Positions 1 to 13,154 are shown, counted from the first letter of the stretch. The stretch is 64,000 nucleotides of DNA from Coprinus comatus (GCA_034638255.1 JAWPGT010000001.1:2604001-2668000); one strand, 5' to 3'. Numbers and translations are program-made. Notes: generated by a model not told the origin, from the sequence alone.

Positions 1-1713
<1,713 letters not shown>

Positions 1714-2799
1714 GGATTAGTAGGGGTTTTTGTTTAGAGAAGTTTTTTGAGAAGGAAAAAGGAGAGGAGAGCAGGGAGAAGAGAGTAGGTAGAAGAGGAA
1801 GCGGGATTGGCTCGGTGGGAGAAGAACAATGTGATGTATTTTAGTTGGTAACTTTGTCAGAAGAGAGTATCCAGGATGATGTGTTGTATAATTATTAGTA
1901 TGTGTGACGTTGGAGTTGGAAGTTGTTTTTGTGTGATGTTGACTTTTAGTGAGAGTAAGAGTGAGGATTTGTGGCGGATAAGCTATATATGACTAGGACT
2001 AGGTGTGTTTTATGAGATTTCGAGAGTACTCACTCAGTACATTATGTCCGTACAATATTTTGTGCTCGTGGAGGTACGTTGTTGAAAGAAAGATAATCGG
2101 ACTTTTGTCCACCAAGATTTACAAAAAGGAATGGTACGTTTAGTATAATTTATAAGAAAATCGAATGTGTAAAAGACAGGTTGACAAAAAAAAAGTTGTA
2201 GTAAAGCGTCAGAAAGAAAAGTTATAATTTCAGAAAGAACATGAAGAGGCGGTTTGTGGTATTCGGTATTTAGGTTGTTAATTTTTTTTTAAGACTCTCA
2301 ACTGGGTTCAGGAAACAAATCACACACTGGTACTAATTCGACTGCGTCGACGGTCATCATACGTGATTGAGCCAATCAAAGACGCTGACTCCTGAGAACC
2401 AGATATTTCACCATGATGCATGATGCATGATGTTTCAAGCTATGCAGTGTACACGACTAGCTTCTTCAAGCTCCAAAGAAGTTTCGATTAGCGGTGAGTG
2501 TACCTTCCATATGGATCAAATTGTTCTCAACTATGGCTTCCACTGAACTTCTGGCTACACCTATACCTTGAACTAACCTGGATTTGATATAGCAATTGCA
2601 GTGCCCCAACCTTCTAACAATTCGAAGTACTTAGTGAGTTTAGATATGATGCTTTTATGATAATCAATATCAGAACACAAAGATTCGACAAGGATTCCTC
2701 GTTCGAAGAGTCCTAATAGCTTTTAAGTAGTGGTTGAGCCGCCAGTTTTGTATTGCCCTTTTACTACATTCCAGAGTGTTTCATTTGCTACTCCACAAA
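1714..2799. other. Intergenic region after ACH1
   Basis: Presumed 3' UTR of the ACH1 gene followed by AT-rich spacer and the promoter region of the next gene. I see no convincing coding exon or repeat. Confidence 0.5.
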
Positions 2800-3876
2800 A
2801 TGACCTCAATGGAGCAACTTGAACTTCTTACGGTCGGTATCGAGACATCAAGACAAATTAATGTAAGAAGCCCTTATGTAACTATATCATGCCGATATTG
2901 AACTCATTCTACATATTCTACTTCAGTATTGTAATGGTATGCAGTGTCAGTATTTACTAGGAAATACATGGTTGAAGCGGTTTACCCTATGATTAGTTGC
3001 CGGCGTGACTGTAATGGTCAGTTGGTTCTTTCAATCATTGGCGGATACTCAGTAGTGCATTTAGGTTCTTGATTGGATTTTGACATTTGAGATGGAGGTC
3101 TCACTAGTTTGGAGTTCGGAGTGGAATTTCATGAAAGTGTTGTACCTTCTGACACGCTACTTGATGTTTATCGCTGCATCTGTTATACTATATCGCAAGT
3201 TCCTATTATTAATCTCTTTTTTTTTAACCATTATTAATACGTTGTCTCGATTTCCTTTATTTTATCCAAAATTTAGACCAACTTGGGTTCCCGCTTACAT
3301 GTAAATACCTATATGAAGTTACAGGCTGTGAGTACTTGAACCTTCTCATTTTTAATCAGTCCTTGCTCAGGAGTCTACCGATGGGCATCGTGCTTACTAC
3401 GATTTGTTTACTACAACCACAGGGATGTTTGTCACTGGAACAATTTTTGCGGACGGTAAGTGACAGTGTATTCAATTCAAACTACTATTGATACAAGAGT
3501 GTGTGGTTACTAATGAACGCTTATCCACTACCAGCCATTTTCACTCTCAGGACGTGGGTAATTTTGGGAAAAGGTCGTAAATTAGGGTATTGTTTACTCG
3601 CTATATTCTTCCCAGCCGTGATAGTGGCATGTACAGAGGCGGGACTTTATTTACATGAAACAGAAGGTACGTATATCACCACGATTATGTATTATGATTT
3701 AATTCCACTCAACCTTTACCTTGCTACCTCAATCCATCCGAATTATTGTAACTGATCATGATAATTCCCATATAGACAACACTTTTACCATCCCTCACCT
3801 TTTGGGATGTACTGCAAAGGCGGACAGGACTACACTTTCGGGGATCTACATTCTTACGATGGTGTATATGGGTATG

Positions 3877-3913
<37 letters not shown>

Positions 3914-4543
3914 CTTCAAATCTTGGTTATATATCGTTTCTAAGGATAGATTCAAAATAGGTATTTTGTTGGTTTTTGTCTTACAAAAAATCTGGCAGAT
4001 CAGTAAGCCTTTTGATCCTTGTGACGCTGTGGCAAAATTTGAACAATTGATGGCTCTTTAGACAAGCACACAAGCTCTCCACTCATGACACTCGTATATC
4101 GGGATGGTAAGTAATCCTAGATCTACGAACCTCAATCATAGGTTGAGATACTTCTACACCCTTAGGCATACTTCATTGTATATATCTCTTCGGTGAGGAT
4201 CCTCTAAAAATCATCAAATGAGGGAATTAATCAACATTTGTTATTTAGGCCTTCATCTGGTCAGCATCATTGTCACACTCTCAGTATCAGTAAGCTCTAT
4301 ATGTATTTTGAATATAGGCAGACCTTTGATGATGATCCCTCTTCATTTCTACACTATTTATATAGGACAATTACATCAATCTTCTTCTTCTGTATGTGTC
4401 ATATGTTCGTGTCATCTCAGGTTCTCCATCTTGCAACTGAACTGTATTTGTTCAACAGCGTCATAAGTGTGATGTATTCTGTGCTCGCATGTAGGGTAGT
4501 GCTACACATCAGAGAACAAGCAAGAGATGCGTGTGCATCCTGA
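2800..4543 (+). CDS. DUF6533-type multi-pass membrane protein (paralogue A)
   Basis: A many-exon gene recognised from its order of short exons and by comparison with two paralogues in the window. It starts with MTSMEQLELLTVGIETSRQIN. Exons then encode a DUF6533-like core (DWILTFEMEVSLVWSSEW, KVLYLLTRYLMF), a helix after TLRTWVILGKGRKLGY, the conserved SPLMTLVYRDG segment, and end with YSVLACRVVLHIREQ at TGA 4541-4543. I estimate 11 or 12 exons and about 300 residues with several membrane helices. One intron, after the LLTRYLMF exon, appears to start with GC rather than GT. A CA repeat lies in another intron. Function is unknown; the family is expanded in mushrooms. All exons stay open, so it looks intact, though some boundaries are approximate. 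Confidence 0.75.
3879..3911 (+). repeat. CA dinucleotide microsatellite
   Basis: About 16 CA units in an uninterrupted run, starting a few bases inside an intron of DUF6533 gene A, just after the GTATGTT donor. The run is non-coding if the splice model is right. Confidence 0.95.
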
Positions 4544-4932
4544 GTTGGGAGGAAGAGCAAGGAAAATGATTTACTGTGGCCCCTTCAAGTTGGTATGCTT
4601 CATCAATTGCTAACCAATGGCAGAATAAAAATATTCAACCAGTATGTTACCCAAACAGATTGAGAAAGTTCCCGGTTTTATTTGGCAGTGGTCATATTTA
4701 TTCTTTCCTTGAATTGTAACGAATACATCAAATAGTGGTCTGAGTATGTACCATTAGTTTAACATTATATATATATATGTGTGTGTGCTGGGTATTTATA
4801 CGTGTATAATTGGAACTTGGAAGTGATTGCTGACCTTGATTGGGGTGTCGGGTAAGTCAGTACTAAGTAGCCCAGGCTCAAGTTTTTAATTTCAATGAAC
4901 TCGTAAGCCAAGAAATCAGTGATCATACAAAC

Positions 4933-5263
4933 ATGACTCTCAGTGAAGACACTAGGAATAGAATTGGTGAAATGTAAGTTTCTGTTTTTTGAAATATTCG
5001 AATATTTGTGTTTTACTGATACAGTGTAATACTTGTTTGGATGATGTTTAATGGCGAGGAGGAGGAGCTACATAATACTGCTGTGACAGTGCATGGCTAT
5101 CACGTAATACACGTACATAATCTAATGGAAGTTCTACTTATTACTAACTCAGGAGAACCGGTGTTCCATTAAATATTTGGATGATCACCGATCGGCAACA
5201 ATTGGGGTATTAAGTGGCCAGGTTGGAAGAAATAAATGGAAAGGTGCGTCTGATGGAACTTGA
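4933..5263 (+). CDS. Possible small three-exon gene, 76 residues, unknown
   Basis: Three exons join in frame: 4933-4973, 5025-5103 and 5153-5263, from ATG to TGA. Both introns are GT-AG and about 50 nt; the second has a consensus TACTAAC branch-point sequence near its acceptor. The product begins MTLSEDTRNRIGEIV and has a hydrophobic ILVWMMF segment. I recognise no domain. The splice signals are the only support, so this may be chance. Confidence 0.3.
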
Positions 5264-7351
5264 AAGTGTGGTATATCGTGGTAGAATAGGGTTTGGAAGT
5301 CAGACAACGAGTATTATTGTTACTAGCAACTCGTAATGAATATACTAGTATTTACTGGAATAATTTCACCAATCTCTATATCCCTGAGAGAAGGGAAAGA
5401 GAACAGGAACGGGAACGAGAAGAGGAACAACTCTGAATGAAAAAACGATAAGGTTCCGACATGGAGGAAACTTGAAAATTTGAAACTTAAACCTTGGAAA
5501 ACCTCCACCAGAGTTCCGAGCGTAGCAACTGAATCTAATGTGGTGAAATCGTTGTTGTTCTTGCCCTTGTTCTAAAGTTAAATCTGAAACCGAATCGAAA
5601 TACTTTGGGCAATGATGGAGAACCCGGTCTCGAAGACTCGGATCTGGAGTCTGGGGTCTGGGGTGTAAATCAATTCATCGATGATCATTTGGGGATTCTC
5701 ATTCATCGGGGACCGGGGCTACCACACTGGGTGACTGGGGACCGTTAATCAACAGATTTGTAAGTATGTATTGAATCATATTCTATTGATCTTGAAGATG
5801 GAATTTTTAAGTTCTTGATCCATTTTGAATTTTCCATTGATCTTTCTAATCAAGGCAGAACAAACCCCTAGGAAAAAAATGAGTGTCATGTGCCGGAGGG
5901 TCGGGATGACCCATGGGATTTGAATTTTTATTCGGGCGTTCTCACCTCTTACTACGTAAATAATAGTAAAAAAAACATGGCTATGCACACTATGCATAAT
6001 TACTTATGTGAATTATACAGCGTCAGTGTGCCGTGGTGTAATAGTTACGCACTGAACACAGCCCACACTGACACTACCACTGTACCACACTACCTGACAA
6101 TTGATACCATGCCTACACGCGCAGTCGTGGCCCGTCATTACTAGAAGACCGAATGATGAAAGAAATTTTCAAGACTTGGGAGCCTATTGGAACGGGATTA
6201 GAAGGTCGGCGGTGACTAGTCAGAGGATCGGGTTCGCATGTACATAACATAAGATCAATGAATGAAAGAAACTACGATCTGGATGAGTTGTAACTTCTAA
6301 GTGATGTACTATGTAAAATTACTACCTCGGGATTATCGGCAAGTGGATACCGGACTATGACTCTTTTTTTGTCATTTGAAAATTGACTGCCTGCCAGCTG
6401 ACTGCTGACTGCACACTGCATCTAGCCCATACTTGCCAGCTTGGCAGCGCTCAACGTCAATGATATGTCTGTTGAAGTCATTCAACGGTCTTGAATGGAC
6501 CTCGAAATTTTTTCTATAAGTTGTTGTCACGATACGGCAAGCATGATGATGATGATGTCGATGATGCATACTTATTATAGTCTATAAGAACCTGATAAGA
6601 ACACGAAAATTTTGAACCCAACCACACTGTGATTTTACTTTTTCAAACACCGCGCTTGTAAGTTATAAATACTTCTCTCAAGCCCTTACATACTTATTCG
6701 GAAATCGCTTCTAAGGCACCATATCAGTGGACAACCAATGGATTGTGTCAATCGGGAACTCCGACGACGATTGAATATCAAATTGAAGTGTGGCGGTCGT
6801 CAAAAACTAACTGTTGACCTTTTCTTTCTTTCTTTCTTTATTCTATTTTATTTTATTTTATTTGACAGGTTAGTACATACGTACTAATTAAGTAGTCTTT
6901 CCTTCTCAAGACGAATTTTCTGTGTTTATTGTATTTATTTTCAGTGTGGTCAATATTACTCCTTGTAGAAATGGAACCTAGGATCATCCACCCCCATATG
7001 TTCTACTGCCAGAGTCAACCGTTAGAATATAGAACTGATCGAGAATTGATATTCAATCGTAAAATATTACGACACTTCTTTAGAAAATTGTAATTGCTAT
7101 AACAACGGTATGTTTTTCTCTTGTTTTGTTCTTCTTCTTATCAATGGAGGAGTTAAAAAAGGGTCCGAGGTGGCTGTTGTCACCCTTTTGTATGGAATTG
7201 AAATAATAGGTAAAACGAGCCGAGGGAAACAAGCGCTTACTATGACATATGTTTCATTATTATAGAAAACGAACGTTCTGTCGCTCATTAACACTCACCG
7301 GATCGAGTAAAAATCGAGGGGTATGCAAGGACACCCGACTGCAAAATATGT
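5264..7351. other. Intergenic region without recognised genes
   Basis: About 2 kb of AT-rich sequence. It contains a pyrimidine-rich simple repeat near 6823-6866 (TTTC units followed by TTTTA units). Short open frames here have no recognisable domains or convincing splice patterns. Confidence 0.5.
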
Positions 7352-7432
7352 GAACCCCACCCGGATTGAACGGATGACCTTGTGGAAACACACGGGCTGG
7401 AATCACACGCTCTACCACTGAGCTAGGGGTCC
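7352..7432 (-). tRNA. tRNA-Trp (anticodon CCA) with a short intron
   Basis: The minus strand folds as a tRNA: a seven-base acceptor stem (GGACCCC with GGGGTTC, one G-U pair), a D arm with GCTC/GAGC and the A-box-like TAGCTCAGTGGTAGAGCG, and a T arm ATCCG/CGGGT with loop TTCAATC. The 81-nt length leaves about 10 extra bases in the anticodon loop. Removing CCCGTGTGTT after position 37 gives loop TTCCAGT with anticodon CCA. The anticodon stem then has one A-C mismatch. Acceptor and T arms are strong; the exact intron limits, and therefore the amino-acid identity, are less certain. Confidence 0.78.
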
Positions 7433-7543
7433 ATGCATTACGTTATAAAGTCACCGCTCACGGGCCGGAGTCGTGGGAAGCCGTCTTGTGTTAAAGAGGA
7501 GAAAAGGGAAGCTGGATTTTGTACAACGCCTCATTCGCCTTCG

Positions 7544-9172
7544 ATGTCGATGCTCAAATACTTGCTCGCTCTCGTCGTCCGCCACAAAATTCGTCGTCGT
7601 ACGGCAGCACGGTTCCTGCCTTCGCTTCCTCCCGAGCTATGGATGACCATTATGCGATACGCCTCGGAAGGATCGTCTAACCTCTTTGCTGGCCCACACG
7701 GTCAGCTCGGCACTTCGGAGGTGTCGTTCCTCGACGTTTCGCATTCGCATTCTGACCTTATACAACGGCTCGGTACATATCGTACATCGGTTAATTGCAA
7801 GGCCGCGATGAGTCTTGTGTCGAAGGAATGGCACTGGCTTGTGCAGCCATTGCTGTTCGAGTTTGTCTGGATCTCTCGTGCTGCACATGCCAGGTCATTA
7901 GCTGCCACTGTTGCCGCTAACGAGGACCTTGGCCTGGTTATTCGTCGCCTTCACATCGAGACAACCACCCTCGAGCGATGCGATTCAAGCCACCTTCGCA
8001 CTATCATCGAACATGCTCCACAACTCGCTGCCTATTCTGACTACTGTTCCATCCGTCGTAAGCCCCATTCCTCACCCGATCACCTTCTCTCTACACTTGC
8101 GAGGCCCGGGAACAGTCTCAAACGCTTGTCCTGGACAAACTATGATTATGACCGCCGTGATCATTCTGGCATTCTCTCGTTCTTCTTGAGACTAAGTCCT
8201 GCACTTGGCATGGCTGCTAGTGATCTTGACTATCTCGAACTTTCTCTTTGCGCAACGGATCTTGTATCCCCAGCGTTCCCTTCAGTTCTGCCCGACAGGA
8301 TCCTGAATTCATTGTCCCCGAACTCTTCAACCAACCCCGTACCCGGAGTCCATCTTCCTGCTTTACGAACCCTGAAGCTCACATTGGATAATACTACATT
8401 CGCCGTCTTATCCACGTGGTCCATGCCTGCTCTTCGCAACATCTCGGTTCTGTCCGCCGACTTCTCATACACCGGTAATGGTTTCGCTCGCTTCTTCAAA
8501 GTACACGGAGCCCAAATTATTCAACTGGAACTTGGACATTCAACTGGCGCAATCGAAGAACATTACTTAACCGCACCTCCTAATCATACTCCCAATAATG
8601 TCAACCTAGCCGAATGGTGTCCTAATCTCCGCGAGTTTATCTGTAGTGCCGATGCAGAATGGAACTGGCAGTCACCTAATTGGATCGAACCTCATATGCT
8701 CCTTCCGTCTCATCCTAACGTTCAATTGATTGGTATTAGGGATTTGGATAAGAGGTTGAATGATGACCTTGATATGTATTTGATCAGACATGGTGGTAGA
8801 TGCCCCGTGGATGGTGAAGATGGTGGACATGGACCCTTTTTCAGGCTTGGAGAACAATTGAGGTCGTTGATTGAGCCTAATGCTTTCCCAAATTTGGTAG
8901 CCATAAGGGATTTGAGTTATGATAGTTGTTTTATGAGGAGAGAGAAATTTATGTATATCCCGAGGTCGTATATTCGAGTCAAACCGGATATGTGGAAGAA
9001 GTTGGGGAAGAATAAGGCGAGTAAGGAGATGAATGAGGATGTGAAGATGTTTGGGAAATGGTTGATGAAATTTTGGGAAAATGTGTTGATTGGATATGGA
9101 TCGAAAGGAGTGGTTTTGAAGGATTGGGCGGGTGATTTAGTGCCTTCGTCTGCGGTGGCAGTAGTGGATTAG
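7544..9172 (+). CDS. F-box-like protein, single exon
   Basis: An intronless reading frame of 542 residues if started at the ATG at 7544 (MSMLKYLLALVVRHK). The frame is also open to an ATG at 7433, but that codon directly abuts the tRNA-Trp gene, so I prefer the later start. Near residues 25-35, LPPELWMTIMRYAS resembles the start of an F-box; about 60 residues later CKAAMSLVSKEWHWLVQPLLF matches the second half, separated by an insertion common in basidiomycete members. The rest has leucine-rich, LRR-like character. Such proteins usually link substrates to SCF ubiquitin ligases, but the target is unknown. The C-terminal third is rich in G and A at third positions, unlike the C-rich front. Confidence 0.75.
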   Translation: MSMLKYLLALVVRHKIRRRTAARFLPSLPPELWMTIMRYASEGSSNLFAGPHGQLGTSEVSFLDVSHSHSDLIQRLGTYRTSVNCKAAMSLVSKEWHWLVQPLLFEFVWISRAAHARSLAATVAANEDLGLVIRRLHIETTTLERCDSSHLRTIIEHAPQLAAYSDYCSIRRKPHSSPDHLLSTLARPGNSLKRLSWTNYDYDRRDHSGILSFFLRLSPALGMAASDLDYLELSLCATDLVSPAFPSVLPDRILNSLSPNSSTNPVPGVHLPALRTLKLTLDNTTFAVLSTWSMPALRNISVLSADFSYTGNGFARFFKVHGAQIIQLELGHSTGAIEEHYLTAPPNHTPNNVNLAEWCPNLREFICSADAEWNWQSPNWIEPHMLLPSHPNVQLIGIRDLDKRLNDDLDMYLIRHGGRCPVDGEDGGHGPFFRLGEQLRSLIEPNAFPNLVAIRDLSYDSCFMRREKFMYIPRSYIRVKPDMWKKLGKNKASKEMNEDVKMFGKWLMKFWENVLIGYGSKGVVLKDWAGDLVPSSAVAVVD

Positions 9173-9401
9173 TCACCTTAGCTTGGACGTTATGCATTTC
9201 TTGATACAATAGAGAATTGGACTCTTACATAGAATTGTAGTTACATCTACATCGTTCACATGTCAATAGTTATACCTTGCAATATGCAGTTTTTTTTTTT
9301 TATCAATACACGCCTAAAGAATGAGGGTTTGTTTCTAGGAACAACCGCATAAAGTTAACTTGGCAAAAAAAAAAAAGGTAGTGGGGTGGATACCCCAATT
9401 A

Positions 9402-9471
9402 CTCTCTGTCGGGGAGTCGAACCCTGCAGTTCTTTAACAGGCGCGTGTACTAACCGATACACTACCAAAGA
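9402..9471 (-). pseudogene. tRNA-Asp-like pseudogene carrying a GTT triplet
   Basis: The minus strand matches the tRNA-Asp gene at 13,155-13,241 through the D arm, 5' anticodon stem and T arm. The intron and the 3' half of the anticodon stem are missing, so the CGCGC stem has no partner. The acceptor and T stems each carry one mismatch. The loop reads CTGTTAA, placing GTT (Asn) where GTC should be. It is probably not a working tRNA. Confidence 0.7.
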
Positions 9472-9773
9472 TGTACAACTCATTAAATGTGTTTAAAAGG
9501 TTCTAATCTGATCAAATGTTGAAAAAAACAGTAATGGCATTTTCTACTACAGACCCTGGCGCCTGGTTTGAAATTGTTGAACTTTTGAGAGAGCCTGTTT
9601 TGAGCATCCGTACGTGCATAACCAGCTATAAAAATGAATCTATTTATAAGTTCAACTCCAATGTTCATACGTCCAATCATAGACCTTGTGCGGGAGAATC
9701 ATAGAGAATTGTATATATGATCCTTGGTTTATTCGTCAGTCATTTAGAGATCAACAATGATTATCGAAACTTT
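9472..9773. other. Short spacer
   Basis: About 300 bp between the tRNA-like pseudogene and the 3' end of the secreted-protein gene at 9774. It probably includes that gene's 3' UTR. No feature recognised. Confidence 0.4.
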
Positions 9774-10535
9774 CTAAAATGCAAAAAGTGCCATAACCCC
9801 TATTCCAGAAAATAATGCCACAGCCCCAGATACTCCCTTCCATCTACTTTGACTTCCAGAATTTTGAGCCGTAGTTGGTGCAGATGTAGTAGCATCAATC
9901 GTTGTAATAGGATAAAGTGTTCCAGTAAAGGTTGTAGTAGCAGAACGCAATGTATTACGTCTTGTTTCAACGCAAACTCCTTGAGTAGTTCCTTCGAATT
10001 GACAACTTCTTTCTACAGTTCTTGTTAAACTGAGACCTAGATCAATTTCATATGTCTGTTCAAGACCAGAAGCATCTTGAACAAAAGTTCCTAATAAAAG
10101 TTCAAAATGTGATGGTTGAGTTTTCGAAAATAGATACTGAAGGGGTTAATTATCATTATTATGGATTGAATGCTTACGAGTAAAGTCTGGTGGGAGGGAG
10201 GTAATAGTAGACGTAAAGTCTGTTTCATATACAGCTCCACCAGTTATACTCGCAATTTCATAATAAGTGGTCTTTCCATCATCACCAACACCACCAGTAG
10301 AAATGGAGTAATCGAAACCAATAGACGGTCCTACGAAATCAGTATCTCCTGGTACAGGACCAAAATCGTCTGTTTGATAGACATCGTAAATCGTCACAGC
10401 GGCTACATCGATTAAACATATCAGTATACTCTTGAAGAAACCACGAGATTTAAGAATTATTTGTCACATACCTGCTGTGGAGTATGTTATCAAGCCACTC
10501 ATTAATAAAACATAACTGAGCTTCGAGGAAACCAT
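9774..10535 (-). CDS. Small secreted, probably GPI-anchored protein (copy 1)
   Basis: Three exons on the minus strand (10472-10535, 10178-10402, 9774-10090) give 201 residues. The N-terminus MVSSKLSYVLLMSGLITYSTA is a plausible signal peptide. The middle contains YDVYQTDDFGPVPGDTDF and a CQFEGTTQGVCVE motif with two cysteines, followed by a Thr-rich stretch. The C-terminus, after SQSRWKG, is a hydrophobic tail ending MALFAF, as in proteins given a GPI anchor. The last intron uses a CTTTTATTAG acceptor; an upstream CAG would cause a stop. The next two genes are paralogues, so this is a local tandem family, likely of cell-surface proteins. Function is unknown. Confidence 0.75.
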
Positions 10536-10979
10536 GATAAGGGGCGGAATAGAGAATTAATTAGGGACTACACGTTCTAACAGGCTTCTTACCTCAGTTC
10601 TTTAAATAAAAAGGGAGAGGGAAGTACGGAGATAAATCCTAACTTGCCAAGGGAATTATGTCGAAACTAAACCACATACTATGTCCAGACTTTGCCGGTG
10701 CCTTGATAAATAAATTAAAAGAACGAATGCGGTTGTAAACCGGTACATGGCTGTACACTGGGACCATGTGTGAAGACACAGCATCTTCGATATCGTTACC
10801 GGTTATCAGCTTAGCAGCCACAAGAGAACTACGGGACTTATATCCAGTCGGGCAGACTGGGGTGACGCCGTGTGTAGTATGTACAACGAACCAAACTATT
10901 CCTTTGATCTAGATTTCGAATTTCCGAATGATACAGTACATGAAGTATCTGCCGTATCAAGTATTGCAACTTGAATAAT
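10536..10979. other. Spacer upstream of copy 1
   Basis: Presumed promoter of the copy 1 secreted-protein gene plus spacer to the broken second copy. No other feature recognised. Confidence 0.4.
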
Positions 10980-11222
10980 CTAGAATGTAACAAGTGTTAT
11001 CGTAGTCATTCCAGCCAATAAGCCAACAATCCCAGGTGCCTTCTATCCAACTTCACTTCCTGAACTTTGCGTAGCGTCTGAAGTTGCAGATACTTCAACA
11101 ACTGTAATAGGGAGAGGTGTTCCAGTGTACGTTGTGGCGTTAGTCCGCATGGGACGATGTCTTGTCTCAACACAAAACACCATGAGTAGTTCCTTCAAAT
11201 TGACAACTATGTTCGAGGTGGG
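10980..11222 (-). pseudogene. Broken copy of the GPI-type secreted-protein gene
   Basis: The minus strand carries the last-exon homology of the flanking genes: a CQFEGTTHG segment, a TYTGTPLPIT segment and a serine-rich, hydrophobic C-terminus ending in TAG at 10980-10982. A one-base shift follows the CQFEGTT motif, and a TAG occurs inside the tail where the paralogues read RW. I could not find the first two exons. It is a decayed third member of the tandem array. Confidence 0.75.
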
Positions 11223-11597
11223 AGAACAGTAGTATTAAATAATAGTATATAGTTCAAATATGCGCTCATCATATGTTTTTTTCTATTGAACCTAGTACTA
11301 CAATAAATCAGAGGTCCGATGTTAATGATTTAGTTGCAATGAACGATACCAGGTCTTCCGCGACTTCATAAATAAAAATAGCCATGTGTAGGCACACAGC
11401 ATTAATACAAATTTTCACTTCTCAACATACAAAGTCCGGATCAATTGATCTCATGACTATCATTCATGATCTGAAAAAGCGATGTGACGTACAACTTATT
11501 TTCTTGTGATAACTATTTATTTGGGGTATTACAGTGGTTCCGAGGTGCATAGTCTGTTAACTTGTTAACTAATTATTTTCAGCGTAATCATCGCCGA
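11223..11597. other. Spacer with no recognised gene
   Basis: AT-rich sequence between the broken copy and copy 2. It may hold eroded 5' exons of the broken copy, but none can be supported. Confidence 0.4.
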
Positions 11598-12347
11598 TCA
11601 CAACACAAGAAGTGCACGGACGATCCCAAGCCCCACAAACATAGTGGCAAGCTCAGGTACACGCCAACGAACTTGACTTCCTGACCTTTGCGTCTCTGTA
11701 GGTACAGTATCATCCAACGTCCAAATGGGAGTAAGAGTTCCAGTGTACGTCGTTGTCGCAGTGTATTCTTGAGGATCCCTAACTACTTCAACACATGTAC
11801 CGCGGGTGGTTCCTTCAAAATCACAATTTTTCTCGATAGTGACGGTGACTGTTCCAACTTCAACACCATATGTTAATCCAACTCCAGAGTCTCCTACAGC
11901 AACCGTATCTATTGTCCCCAAGTTAGAACCCGCAGCTAATATTAGAACATTGGGAAATGCAAAAATTGCTCACAAATGTTTGTAGCGGGAAGGTCAGAAG
12001 TAAAAGTGGACGTGAAGTCTGGTCCGACATGGATCTCGGCAGTCGTAATGATCTCTTCCTCATAAAGTGTTTTCCCATCATTAGCCATCCCAACAGATTT
12101 TATAGAATCATCGGAGCCAAATGAAACCATAATTGCATCAGTTGGTAAATTCTGAACATCCGGGTTCACCACATCGTAAAGTGTTACGGCTGGTGCACTG
12201 AGGGTACCTGTTAAACAAGAGGACGTGAATATGAAATTTCAATTTATCCAAAAATATAATATATTGAAAACTCTTACCTGGCAGTGCACTTGCCAACAGT
12301 CCTGCAGCAAATAGTAGCTTATAAACATTAACATTGACGGAAGTCAT
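11598..12347 (-). CDS. Small secreted, probably GPI-anchored protein (copy 2)
   Basis: Three exons on the minus strand (12278-12347, 11974-12207, 11598-11935) give 213 residues. A signal peptide (MTSVNVNVYKLLFAAGLLAS) is followed by VTLYDVVNPDVQNL, a CDFEGTTRGTCVEVV motif equivalent to that of copy 1, the Thr-rich TTTYTGTLTPIW segment, and a hydrophobic tail ending VRALLVL. The second intron is only 38 nt, very short even for a fungus, but restores the frame exactly. The conserved Cys pair and tail point to a structured extracellular domain attached to the membrane by GPI. Function is unknown. Confidence 0.75.
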
Positions 12348-13154
12348 GATGGGATGATGGAAACCGATGGTAGAAAGATCCTCATGTATAAATACTTACC
12401 CCAACTTGTCTCCCTTGAATGAAATATGTTCCAAGTGACGTTCTATTGGCTCAGTATCTGCCAAGAAATTTTGTACCATGTGAAGGAGCCTGAATTGAAC
12501 AACCCTGAATAAACATTGAGACAACAGCAGTCTATGTACACAGTACAATATCTAATGGTTAACTGCCATCCGAGAAATAGCAAGGCAGACTCATAATGCG
12601 CTTAGAGAAAATTCTGGCATATAGACATTGCTCTCAAAATAATGTTGTCTGTATACTTTACTTGTCGCTTACACTGGTGTGACCACTGATATTCATCATG
12701 GCATCTTTGATAAAATCAATTTCCACTCCAAAAGGGCTTGACCATGATCGTCGAAGACCAGTTGACCATAAAACGAAAAAAAAAAAACGCATTCAAAGAG
12801 CCCCTTCTGTCTATAGAATGCATTCTCCTGCCTCGAGGCTGAGGAATGGGAGTGGTCCCTTTTTGACTCAATGGTGAACCAATTGATTTGGCACCTGATT
12901 GGCACTATAACATTGCTTTCCGTTATGCTCGGGCCAATGCCTTCAGGGTCAACTAAGCCAGAGAATGTTGTACCTGGCTGTACCAGGCTGCACCTATTTA
13001 CAAACGGGCTTAACATATGCATGCGTAAGGCGGTACCAAAATATGATACATATTATAGGAAAAAGACAAATGTATGTCCGTTTGATGAAACAACCACCTA
13101 CATAAGTATATAGATAGGGAGAGATCTAAAAAAAAAGATACGAACCAAGAATTA
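12348..13154. other. Intergenic region
   Basis: Promoter side of copy 2 and the flank of tRNA-Asp. Open frames on both strands overlap and show no domain or splice logic. No gene called. Confidence 0.45.

Noticed and set aside
4765..4790. AT/GT simple repeat
   Set aside because: A short low-complexity run of no evident function, too short to list as a repeat.
10091..10177. Suspected stop in copy 1 of the secreted-protein gene
   Set aside because: It arises only if the upstream CTTCAG acceptor is used; the CTTTTATTAG acceptor keeps the frame open.
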